From positions 11,690,501 through 11,754,500 of the forward strand of contig NC_079373.1 of NCBI RefSeq assembly GCF_021018895.1: a stretch of 64,000 nt of DNA, in the 5' to 3' direction. Positions within the stretch are counted from its first letter, which is position 1. Each line of letters begins with the position of its first letter. The DNA comes from Seriola aureovittata. Lineage: Eukaryota; Chordata; Actinopteri; Carangiformes; Carangidae. The notes under the pieces are model-generated. The model was given only the letters and a program-made list of their open reading frames with translations. It did no database searches and was not told where the DNA came from. Made by a program: the position numbers and the translations under genes. This document shows positions 37,171-48,456 of the stretch, in pieces.

Positions 37171-40137
37171 TTTCACGAATGCCTTCATCATTTAAACGGC
37201 TGTGCTGTCGCTGGAGTGCAGCATGAATAATTCATTGAGACTGCTCCTTCTTCAAACAGACAAATAGAACAGGATTACGCCTCCACAAAGCAAACGGTAA
37301 ACACCACAATCAAAACAACAGAATTAATTAGGTAATTAGGGAGACAAAATAAATGTGAAATAATGATAAACTCTTCTGAGACCACAGCTGTAACTCTGTT
37401 ACAGTATTCAAATATGCAGATACAAGAGTTCAGAATACATTACAGGCTCAGAGGATTGTTTGGAATGAATGGCATTGGCAACCATTTTTAAAATGATGAG
37501 ATTCAACACATAATCCACATCCAAGCACAGCGCTGAGGAGGAATTTCAAAAGTGTATTTGCAAGACAGCTTTGAATAAATCTATATGAAGCCAATCAATC
37601 AATAGAGATAAATATTCAAAGCCTTTTTCCAGGAGATCATCAGCAGAGAATGTATTGCTTACTTAGTGTTAGTATTGCTTAAAAACCTAGGGCAAAATGG
37701 ACTCGAACTCGTATTAATGCTTGTATTTGAAATCTGAGAGAGATTATAAATCTTGTCTGTGAAGAATATATTTGTATATACACACTGACACTGCCGAGTA
37801 GGGAAAAAAAACAGATGGAGGCTTACATAATTGAAGAATGAACAGCAATCCAGCTCAAGGATTTGTAGTTCATTTGCAGTCTAGAGTTAAGAGGGCATTT
37901 ATCTCCTCCTCATTCCAGCTGGAGTATTTCACTGCTCTATAGCCGATTAAAAGTGTAAGCAAAGAGAATCCTTCTCATCTCTGAGAAATCCAACCATGAA
38001 GAACAAGTGACAAAAGCATGTGGAGAAGCAGACCTACAGAGAATTTTGTTTGCCTTGTGATCTGGAAAGGTCAGGGCTAAACCCTCTGCTAGCAGCAATT
38101 AATGTCTTCAACTCACGGTGCAGGAAGTACAGTGATCATCAGCCGACATCCTCGGCTTTCATCGCATGACAGCGCCTGGCATGGGGGGCTTAGGTGAATA
38201 TGAGCTATCCATTTCAAGCAATATTTAAATCACATTTCCAATTTGCAGCCCTTGAACAGCAGTTTAGAGCGGGATGAGGAGGTTGAGGCATAATGACAGC
38301 TTCTCCAGGGTTTATTGAAAGTGATGAATGCTCAGAAGAGGGGATTGCTCAATGTGAATTCATGAATTTGAAAGAGATTATTTAAGCAGAGATCAGTTTG
38401 AAAGTCCTACAGCTCAACATTGATGCAATGTTTCAAGGGCACAAAAAAATACTGAGCATGACCAAGTGAAAAAGAAAAAAGACATTCATTCAACAGCCTG
38501 AAAAGCCTCTTTTGCCGCTGGAACAAATTAGCTCTCTAAATCTGATAATGCGTCCATCCAAACCAGTTTCATCAGCAATATCAGGGAGAGGGTTACACAT
38601 GACACACCAGAGTGGAGAGACACTGTGCAGATACTGTGCAGCCTAATCAACCCACTGTATATGCAGCAGCATGTAATGATGGATGAGTAAGAGGATGAAG
38701 AACAAGACTTGATGTGGACCAAAGCAGCAGGGGTCACAAAAATAAGGAACAATCAGTAGCCGTTATGCCTTGGAGTGAGTACAAATTTACTGCCGAACTG
38801 CCTCTAAACTGCTGGGACTAACCATATTAGCCATTGCTGGATACAAACCCCTGAAGACAGCATTAAAGGCTTTACAAGACAGACTGGAATACAGTGTTTC
38901 TATCAAAGGACCACAGAAACAGATCCCCTGTGTCGGAGGAAAGAAAAGAAAATACATCACTAATAAATGAACATGAGACACAAAGAAAAAGGAAAATCTG
39001 GGACAAAAAGAATGAGGCGCTCATATTTTGTGTGAGTCAAATGGAATAGAGAATGAGGAGCTGCTGCTGCTGCTGTCCTGCAGGGGCAGGGTGGCTGTTT
39101 TTCTACAGCAGCACATCCCCGTCTCTGCCAGCACTCATTTACTGATCTCATTAATATCCCTGCTCTGAGGAGGAGAGAGACAGCAGCCGTGAAACAGCCT
39201 CCCCCATCTCCTCCTCCTCCTCCCTCCATCCTCCATGTGCCTGTTCCACTGGGTCCCCCTCCCTCTCCTCTCATCTCCGCCTCTCTGTAGTTCAGTAATT
39301 GGGCTCAGCTCATTGTTATTCAAAACCCTGTAGAACCAATTAGCTGCAGACCTCCTGACCCTGGGTTGCTATGTAATGGTGCAAGCTAAAGACTCTAAGT
39401 GAGGAAGCCAAGAGCAAAGGTTTTAAATTCCTTTAGTTCCTGATTAATAATCCTGTCAGGGCGATCAGAGACATTAAAGAGAGACTCTGGTTCGGCTCCT
39501 GCTTTTATGGCTTCTCCCTCATTTCTAGGCTGTCCATTAAAGCTTAATGATGCTGGGGGTTGCTCTCTCTCCTCTGTCTTGTCAGATAAATGTACAGTTA
39601 ACAGGATAATGAGGAATCCTGATCCTCCAGCAATCTGGGACAAAGCAGCCCTGTGACCCCGATGGGAAAAAGTAGGGCAGCAGGGGAGGAAGAACGGACA
39701 GCAGAGAGGACAGCAGTGGTGGCGTGGATGGTGGAGACCAAGATGTCCGGCTGCCCTGGAGGATAGGGATGAAAGAGCCGGGCCAGATAAAACCTGGGGT
39801 GGAAGGCAGAGATGAGAGGGATGCAGATAACACCTCATGCAACATTGATGAGGAGACTGAAGGTAAAAGAAGAGTAGTGTTGGAGGCTGCCTAGACAGCC
39901 TGGTGCTACAAGTGATTTGTTTAGCTGGGATACCAGAGTGCAGATGTTACAGTGCAACATTAGATTGCCACTGGGGAAATAATAAAGAAACAGCTACCCA
40001 GGAGGACTGTTTATTGAAACCTGTTTATGTAAGCTGGTATTATAGGAGCATATGTCCATGAATTGATTAATTTTGCATAACAGATCACCATCCCACATGC
40101 TGCGTCAACATTTAAATATTAAATAGTTCTTCAAGGC
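37171..40137. other. intergenic, no gene seen
   Basis: AT-rich to about 38950, then a pyrimidine-rich and purine-rich region around 39060-39270. 39280-39390 contains CAGTAATTGGGCTCAGC and CATTGTTATTCAAAAC, which resemble homeodomain and SOX cores. No coding frame is credible. Confidence 0.55.
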
Positions 40138-40993
40138 TTAAAGCAATAGCTCATCATTTTGAGAAATATGCTTTTTCACTTTCTTGCAGAGAGTAAGATG
40201 AGAGGATCGATACCATTTTAATATCTGTCAGTCAAATATCAAGCCGGGAGACTGGCCTTCTGAGAGAAATGAGGGCATCAGTAGATTCAGCAAATGCCCC
40301 AAAACAGCATATGTTTACGTTCAAGAGGAAAAGCCCTCTAGTGGCCGTAGGAATTATGACTCTCATCCTTTGGGAGTGAAGGAGGATATCGTGTGACTTT
40401 TTTATAGAACCACAAAGTCCACAGAAAGAGGACCTTTGGGTGGATGGATGGGTCAACAAAATGTTGACTTCGCCATGGGACTGTACCATTGTACCACTGT
40501 ACCCCAGTGGTTATTAGGGTGATCATGATAAGAAAGCTTGCCTAACCTTCACCAGCTAGTTATTTTTATCCAAACTATAACAATGTAATATCCAAAAACA
40601 TTTACTTTTGAAACAGCAATGTCGTCCTGAGGGTAGTGACATCAGATCAGAAAACTCACAAATCTTTGTAGTTTAATTTGGCTGACTTGCTGAAAAGTAC
40701 AGCCAGTTGGTTTTTTCATCTTAACATCATACAAAAAGGAAATGAGTAAAACAGCTAGTTTGGCTCTTTACAAAGATGAAAAAAATCACCTTTAACGCTC
40801 ACAAGGCTCTCTTTACACAGAGCCAGTATGCCCCTATGTTTCCAGTCTTTATGCTAAGCTAAGCTAACTGACTGCTGGCTATAGCTTCATTATTTAATGA
40901 TAGATACAGTAGCGTGGTATCAATCTTCTCATCTAACTCTCACCAAGAAAGTGAAAAAGCACAGTTTGCCCTAATGTCAAACTATTCATTGAA
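40138..40993. mobile_element. nonautonomous DNA transposon (MITE-like) with about 95-bp terminal inverted repeats
   Basis: The left arm (40138-40232) begins TTAAAGCAATAGC. The right arm, read on the other strand, begins TTCAATGAATAGT. The arms align over their length and share an exact 17-base block, GCTTTTTCACTTTCTTG, then AGATGAGA and GATACCA. Before the right arm, ATGCTAAGCTAAGCTAACTG is typical of a fish repeat I recall with such ends. There is no transposase frame in the roughly 660-bp interior. Arm divergence points to an old insertion. The superfamily is not assigned. Confidence 0.8.
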
Positions 40994-43900
40994 AGCGCAC
41001 AGCTGGACGATCTTTACCGATGATTCATGCCAAATCTATTTATAACTCCAGATGTATCTGTTACAAGTTTGTTGACTGGCTTTCTAGATGCTAGTTTCAG
41101 TTTTATAGAGCGAATAATTGTATCATATCCTCAGGATGCACAACCCCAACATTTTCAAATCGGTCCATATAAGGCCACTGACTTGTTTTGTTTATGAATC
41201 ATCTCTGTAGGCGATTACAATTTTTGAGCCAAGAGGACACAGAGCTCACACCTGTTTTCTGAAACCTGTTTGGGAAAGTTGTGGTGTTTGCATTCCTAAC
41301 GCTGAAGTGCTTATTTGGTTCAGCTCTCCAGGCTTGGCCGAGAGGTGTGGGAGGATTCACATGCGATGCTGTAAACACTGGCTGCTTCAAGCCCTCTGAC
41401 ACTGATGCATCGCCTACCAGGCTGCTATAAATCCTTTTACAACAAACTCCATAAAGCTCTTTGGTGCCTAAATATTTATGGTTGCCTGAGTTTCCCTTGA
41501 GGGTTGTTTTCTGTCAAAGTACCAACAGCACTAAGTCATATGGAGCGACTCCAGACATCTTATCTGGAAGTCACGGTAAAGGGCCTGGTGGTCTGGACAT
41601 GTCCAACCAGAAGAGGAACACACAAGGAGGAAGGGCCGCTAATGACTGTCTCTCCCTCCATCACTTCTCCTCAACGACCTCCTCTGTTAGTGGACTCAAT
41701 TGACCCAGCAAACAAACATACCGCTGCATGACCTCTGCTGACCAGACAGACAAACAAACAAACTTTTCCGTGTCAAAACTGCCAAGCCGGCCTCTGTCAG
41801 GGACCACAATGCACTCAATGTAGGACAAACATGCTGGAAATATCAATGGATAGAAGACAATAACAGACATGACAGGCTGTAACCTCACCTGGCTGCTGTA
41901 TGACTCTAGGATCAGGAGGTCAAATGGTGTTATCATTGCAGTACATGCCATCAGTGTGTGGATATGAGACGGCTGTGGAGTAAATACAGGGGTGATGACG
42001 GTGGATCTCAAAGGTGGATGCCTTCCTGAAACATCTCATTTTGCCCATCGCTGTCAGCTGCTAAACACGGTGGCTCCTTGAAACAAGTGTCTCTAAAAAA
42101 GCAGCAGCGGGCCTGATGAGTCCTCAAGCATCCTCCCAGTGCTGTGATTACTGACGTTTACCCTCTTTAATATGTGTAATTCCCATTTTCTCTGATTCAT
42201 GAGTAAGAGCCCTCAGGGGGGACCACACTAAGTGGCAGTCTGCCAAAGCCCTCCTGTAGGAAAGGCTCTAAGTCACTTTTCCCTCAGCAGTTAGATAGAG
42301 CGTGACAGTTACAGGTTGTCTCACTCTACCTTTATTATTGTTATTAGCATCTTGGAGCCCTGATGATAGCTTGATTATACAATGCCTATCGTTAAGTGCT
42401 CTACATGCAGGTGCGACGCAATTTTAGTTCATGACTGCATACCTATAAAAGGCACAGAAAAATAGTAACAGTGTTTCACAAACACTGGCTAATGTATCGC
42501 AAATTGCACATTAGAGCCCATATAATGACCACTGCTTAGTATAGCCAGCAAAAATGACCACAGAGGACGCTAAGACAGGTATTTTCTTGATCCATTTTCC
42601 AATACAGTCATATATAGAGACTTATAAACACATGTGCTGTCTAAGCCAATGCACTACAACAGCCCAGCACAAACATTACATTTGAGAGGCTTATAATGCC
42701 GTGTTGAAAAAAGTGTTGGTTTAACTGAATATGCAGTCATCATACAACACCAAACTGTTTTTGGCTGAAATTTTAGAAAAGTTTGAGAATCACTGCTATA
42801 ATTGAGAGCATCATATTACCAGTTGTTCATATTATTTTGTCCACACCACTCCTCTTTACTGGCTTGATGATGGTCAGCTAAAACCTGACATGAAACAGTA
42901 GCGTATCTGCTTGCAAAGATATACACACAAGCAAAGACACACGGCCGTTTGCCAAAATAACATTCCCAACTTCTGTTAAACAACAGAACAGAAACAACAG
43001 AAATTCAGAAACAAGTCAATATAATAATGGATTACTCCCACTTCTTGGCAGGAGCTACTCTTCATCTTCACCAGCAGAGAGGACGTGAGAGGTAGTGGTT
43101 TCATTTAATGTCTGGTTAGTGTATTCTTTTCATCTCTGGGTTACAGAGTGTGCTACAGGCCAAACACAGAAGGCCCACTGTTGGAGAACAGCTACATGAT
43201 GACAGACCCACCAAGAATGTTGCCCTGACCGCCATATGTAATACAGCACCAGAGTTCCCTTATTAAGGAGTGAAATAATTTCCACCAAAGTGGTTGGTGG
43301 TGCTGACAGCTCAGATTAATGCTCTCTGTAAAACAGCCAGAATAACAACTGCTCCTGCACGCATCGTGAAAACCAGTACGTTTGGCTGAGGGAAGCCTGC
43401 CAGCTCTACAAATTCATGCATATTTGGGTCTGTGAACATCTGCCAGCGCAAATAATTTATGCTGTTCTCTCAGCTAAGGGGCAGTGAATCCCCTCTGAAA
43501 AGTTTTCTCCAACTTCTACAGTAAGCCTGTGAGCCCCCCCCTCCCTCCCTAGTGTGAAGTGGTGCAGACACACGCTCCAACCACAGACCAGGCTGAATGA
43601 GGAGGATCCTGAGGCGTGTGGGAAAGTCCCAGGCACCACTTCAGTCGACCAAGAGCCAACTGTTTCCTGTCCCTCTTCAGGCTTCAGGGTTAGAGCGTGC
43701 TGTCAAGGCCATATCCATAACATCCTCCATGCTGCAGCATGAATGGAGCCTTGCCTTGGGTGGGATCTCTACGGCAGCCCCAGACACAGAGCAGATATCT
43801 GCATGCACGCCTCACTGTTGGGACCCTGTAGACATGTTTCTCTGCTGGAGCAGTGAATATCTTATGAGCATCGTGGAGGTGGATCAAAACATTTGAGCTC

Positions 43901-44408
43901 GCTGACACTACTGCACTTCCAACAGGTCTGTTGTTGTGTTCCAACACAATGGTATCAGGTGATTAAACATCCAATGGGAGTCGTATTGATATTCAAAGCG
44001 CCACCTCCGACAGATGGCATATTAATCATTAATTGATTCTCTGCCATTTCTGTTTGATCTAAGGCACAAAATTCTGGGCTAATTTAGCTGCTCGGCGATG
44101 ATAGCTACACTATTTATGAGCATGGAGGGAACCTATCATTTTTCTCTAAAATTATAATAATACACTGCTCTCTGTTCCTGCCGTCAACAAACCATGTTGG
44201 ACATGAAGCTAGCTCATACTCCATTATATCAGCTTGCAAATTAAATAACATCCGTCAAAATATTTGTGTCATTATATATCTGACGGATAATTATAATGTA
44301 TAAAAAAAGTACCAGGAAGTAAAGAGAAAGTAATAATTTCATAAATTAACACTTTGCCCTTTGACTCACACATTGGAAGTGTTTGGGAGGAAAGAAAAAC
44401 CTCAGATT

Positions 44409-44411
<3 letters not shown>
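40994..44411. other. intergenic, no gene seen, candidate element at 43990-44260
   Basis: Single-copy in appearance. The block at 43990-44260 (GGCATATTAATCATTAATTG ... CTGGGCTAATTTAGCTG ... TTATATCAGCTTGC) is AT-rich, motif-dense and repeat-free, and is a weak candidate noncoding element. Other open frames show no family resemblance. Confidence 0.5.

Positions 44412-44457
<46 letters not shown>
44412..44457. repeat. (TG)23 microsatellite
   Basis: Uninterrupted TG for about 46 bp. It explains the VC-rich frames here. Confidence 0.97.
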
Positions 44458-44458
<1 letters not shown>

Positions 44459-44964
44459 ATCAGGCGAGGCAAAAAGCTGTCAAGAAACTGTCCTCCCCTC
44501 CTCCTTACTCCTCTCGTCTTCACCCTCTTCTCCCAGTCCAAACCGCTCTCCTGCTCTCCTCCAGCAGACTGGCAGGAGGTCAGCATCAGGCCAATCCCCA
44601 GCAGCCCCAGAAGGGAGCTGCTGTCAACAAGCAACATGGATAGTTTGAACACCGAGGGCAACGCTGTGGCACGCCGAGGTCAGGAGGAATCACTCAACCC
44701 AGAACTGACCAACAGCACAGTTGGAGGAGATGTAACTGTCATGGTTGAGGACTCCTAATGAGATATCACCATTACATTCCTACAAATCTAAAGTATGCTG
44801 CTGACTGTCCTATTGAGAAACTCATTTAGAAAAGAGGGTTTAATAAAACTGCTATTGTACTGTGTATTTCATTCTATTTCAGCTCTGATCTCTAAGTTGA
44901 ATCCAGCATGTAACAGTAAATTGTACTTTGTTACCTTGTTAGCAATGCAACTACAAGTGCATCA

Positions 44965-45299
44965 TACACTCAGTTTATTAGGAACACTTAGCTGATGCAG
45001 TCTAACACAACAGTCCTCGCTTCATGAATGTTATAATATTTATGGTGTTGGAAATGTTTCAGAAAGGTGTTGATTCCATTTCAAGGAGATTTCAGAGGCT
45101 TTTTTGTATTATTGATTGATTTGTATTGATTGATAGTGTTTATAATATTTAGTCCAGCATGAAATATAAATTGGGTGAACATTAAACTGAACCTTATAAC
45201 CATTCATAACATTAAATTAACGTCAATTAATTGCAGGGCATATGTATTACATTGCCTTAGTTTTAGTTTGGTGTATCTAATAAACTGGAAACTGAGTGC
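44965..45299. mobile_element. short DNA transposon remnant with CACTCAGTTTATTAGG-type termini
   Basis: The left end reads CACTCAGTTTATTAGGAACAC. The right end on the other strand reads CACTCAGTTTCCAGTTTATT, then AGATACAC. The two match if a CAGTT-flanked 7-bp segment was lost from the left end. The interior phrase CTAACACAACAGTCCT is one I associate with the same teleost family. There is no coding capacity. Confidence 0.65.
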
Positions 45300-45504
45300 A
45301 GCTTCTCCTGCTGTCTGCTCTCAGCTCGCCAGCTTATTTCTCAGCTAAGTCTGCCCTCTGCAGGTTAAAAGGTGAAAACTGGGTGCTTTGGTTTCAAGTC
45401 TATTATGGAAAATTAATAAACATCTTCATAAAATAAATTAGTGTTTATATTGCATTAAACAGTCTTATTTTGAATATTTATAGCACAATGTTAGACTTTT
45501 AGGT

Positions 45505-45775
45505 AACAATTTACTTTAAGTCCCAACGTGTCGCATTCATTAGCAGTATAAACATTTCATCAATGGTTTATAACACACTAAACTGTATGTGTAAGCAGAT
45601 ATAAGTGTTTATTAATGTATTTGTCAACAACTATAACTCCTCCTGTGGACATTCATGAGTGGAAACTGCTGTATAAACAGATAATAAATGACACTATAGT
45701 AAAACACAGTTGCAATAGTATGTCTTCCTAGGAGCTATAACTGCAGAGAAATAATAAATATAAATATTTATAAAT
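45505..45775 (-). repeat. dispersed repeat, copy 1 (inverted relative to copy 2 at 51815)
   Basis: Read on the minus strand it contains CCACAGGAGGAGTTATAG, AAATACATTAATAAACACTT, TATCTGCTTACAC and ATAAACCATTGATG in that order. Copy 2 has the same series on the plus strand. Class unknown; both copies lack coding potential. Confidence 0.65.
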
Positions 45776-46486
45776 ATTTTTAAAATGTCCTCATATCTGG
45801 TTAGATATACATTATAGTGTGATATAAACAAAGTAACCGAACTTTTATGTTATATTGTTGTATTCTATTGTACAATCATGTATAACAAACAGAAAAAAGG
45901 ATCCTAATAGATCTGTAAGTGCCAAGTAAATTAAAAAAATCACAAGATTTGAGTCTGAAGAACCATTCCTCTTGAGAGGTGTCAAAGGTTAAATGTAACC
46001 TCTGCCCCACATTTATTTTGTAAAGGAGGATGTCTTATCAGAAAAATTAACATGGACAATTAACATAGAGACAAAAATCTACAGCACAGGGATGCAATCA
46101 TACCCAGACACTCAGGCGTGGATCAAAGCTGTGGCCAGACGTGGGGGAACAGCAGATGAAAGAGGCACACATTAAGCTGTTTACTAAGATGACATGAAAA
46201 GGTGTTTTAGCTCAGTATTCAGCCTAATGAGGGAGAGAGATGGAGGGTTATCTTCTTAGATATTCAGAGCTGCCAGTTCTCAACCTCTTACATCCCTGCT
46301 CAACATCAAAAGAAGACTAAATTTTCTGGCAAGGTGATGTCTAATAATAGTGAGGTCCCTGTAGATTAAATTTACATTTAGCTATTTCATTAACAGGCTC
46401 ACTTACACTTGGTGCCTTGCAGGTGTGGTGAGGTCTCACCACTTTCACACTTAGTGGCGTGTATTGTGACTCTAGGACACTAATTT
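45776..46486. other. intergenic, nothing recognised
   Basis: AT-rich sequence with no coding frame and no clear repeat boundary. Confidence 0.5.
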
Positions 46487-46785
46487 CCAACCTGGGGGTC
46501 AGATCATCTACTAATTCTTACTGACTCTCACAAAAGACAATATTTAGCTTTACTTATTCATTCCTTTGTCACATCAAAAGGAGAAGTACTGACCACATAC
46601 AGTTCAGCTCAGACTGCCCTCAATTACGCCCAAAATAAAATGACCACACACTGGGTAAAAGGGAAGGCTTCATCAAACAGCTAGAAACTAAATATGAAAA
46701 CTGAGTGAAGGCCTCATCTTGCTCTGAATTCTCCACAATTTCTTGAATTTGAATCCCAGTAATGAGGAATGTAAAAACAGATTGA
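46487..46785. repeat. diverged direct repeat, copy A
   Basis: Shares ordered blocks with copy B: ACAAAAGAC, ATTCCTTTGTCA, CCTCAATTAC, AATAAAA, GAGTGAAGGC, then TCCACAATTTCTT. These blocks span almost the whole unit, so both copies descend from one element. Confidence 0.55.
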
Positions 46786-46844
46786 ACTTCTGTCTATTTC
46801 ACATTGTCAAAACGTTCTTATTAATGGACTTGTTAAATGTTACA

Positions 46845-47470
46845 GGAGTTACTAATCCACACAAAAGACCTATGTTTTACTAATTAATTCCTTTGTCAGA
46901 TCATACAACCAATAAGACAAAGAAAAAGCCCCCATGAACTTTGGCCCAGATTATCCTCAATTACATATTTGTCAGAATAAAAGGAGAAAAGTCATAACAC
47001 CGCAGTGAAAAAAATGTTTTGTTACCAGTAAAAGTCTTGGATTCTGAATATTACTTAGGTAGAAGAACAGAAGTAATATCAGGAACATGTAGTTTACGTA
47101 TTAGGAGAAGTACAAGTCATATCTTGTAAGGTAGCTTAATTGAAAATAGCACATTATAATTTATGTTATTTATGTTATCGAAGTCTTAACCTGCAAAGTA
47201 ACAAATAACTACATCTGTCGGGTTAAATTGCTCCTACAATGTAGTGGAATAGAAGTATAAAGGAGCATCGAAATTGTAAATGAACTTTGTACTGGGGTGG
47301 GTCGTATTTCAGCTGCGAAGGGACTCATCACACACATGATAAACCCAGAGTGTAAATTGAGTAAAGGCTCCAGCATGCTCCAAAGCCTCCACAATTTCTT
47401 AAGTCTCCCACTGAGTTGGGATCCTGTGCACAAAACCACTACTACGCCGCATTGAAAACAGATGGATCAA
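46845..47470. repeat. diverged direct repeat, copy B, split by an insertion
   Basis: The first part (46845-47007) matches the left half of copy A. The second part (47281-47470, with GAGTAAAGGCTCC and CTCCACAATTTCTTAAG) matches its right half. The 273 bp in between match the hAT-like family instead. Confidence 0.5.
47008..47280. mobile_element. degraded hAT-like element nested in repeat copy B
   Basis: Motifs TTACCAGTAAAAGTCTTGG, AGAAGTACAAG, CTACAATGTAGTGGAAT and AGAAGTATAAAGG belong to the same family as the element at 14987. The termini are eroded. Confidence 0.5.
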
Positions 47471-48309
47471 ACAGTCCTTCCCCTTTATTTGGACTGCTCT
47501 GTGTTATTGGAAAGAATTTCAGTAAGAATTACCAAATCTGGCTGCCTTTCAGGAAAACAAATGGACACAGATGTAGTTTTCCATTTTACAGGCTGTTTAT
47601 GTCTTGCAAATTCCTTCTCCAGAAGAGCGGGGTATGTTCTTTCATGTTTTAATGGCTCAGAGTGACCGCAGCCCTTTGTGGCAAATGCACTTTTCCAATA
47701 CTAATGACATACAGTCACACAAGGCTCTTGGCAGCAGTGTGCTACTGAGGCTGCGTGCCCACTGTGTAATTAGTCTACCACTAACTCCTAGTCTGGGGAA
47801 ACATTCACAACCACATTAAACACTGACGGTTTTTCACCTCAGAGAGCCCAAAGCAGATGGATACACTCTGGAGGAGTCATATAGAGCACAAATGGCTTTC
47901 ATCAGTCAGTTAAACTGATAACATTTGTTGTCTAATAGGAGGGGGGTTCTCAGCAGTCCCTGCAGGAGTTTGAATTGAGTTTAGAGTCTGAAAGAAGCTG
48001 GAAGACCAAGAAGGATTAGATGACAATCTTTTTATTGGCATTACATCTCTACAGGAACTTAATCTTTCCTTGGAGTGACTGTCTCTCATGTGCTTCTGTT
48101 AGAAGAAAAATGACTCCGGAAAAAACCTAAGGAGCCAACAGTGTCAGTGACAACACTGTAAACTTCCCAGCACCTCACAGAAATATCACTGAACCACATT
48201 ACTGAAATTTGTAACTGTTGGGACTGTGTGTGGTTTTACAGCTGTTCTGTGCAATCCTGCCATCTGATGGCTCTCACACAGTACTACACCAGATCAAGCA
48301 TTTTATTTT
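47471..48309. other. intergenic, nothing recognised
   Basis: No coding frame of protein character, no simple repeat, no transposon terminus. Confidence 0.5.
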
Positions 48310-48456
48310 CAGTGGTGGAGGAGGTACCTAAAAAGTAACTACAGCTGCAGTGCAGTACACTATTCTCCTCTGAAATGTAGTGGAGAAAAATTGCAAAACT
48401 CAAATAAAGTACCTTAAAATTGTACTTGACTGAGCTGAATGTATTTTCCACCACTG
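48310..48456. mobile_element. short hAT-like nonautonomous element with near-perfect ends
   Basis: It begins CAGTGGTGGAGGAGGTACC and ends TATTTTCCACCACTG, so CAGTGGTGGA is exactly inverted at both ends. Only 147 bp remain between the outer bases, with TGTAGTGGAGAAAAATTGC inside. This is the clearest pair of ends for the family in this window. Confidence 0.78.

Noticed and set aside
39395..39838. 147-codon minus-strand open frame
   Set aside because: Low-complexity serine/leucine/proline content, no recognised domain and no splice-linked partner.
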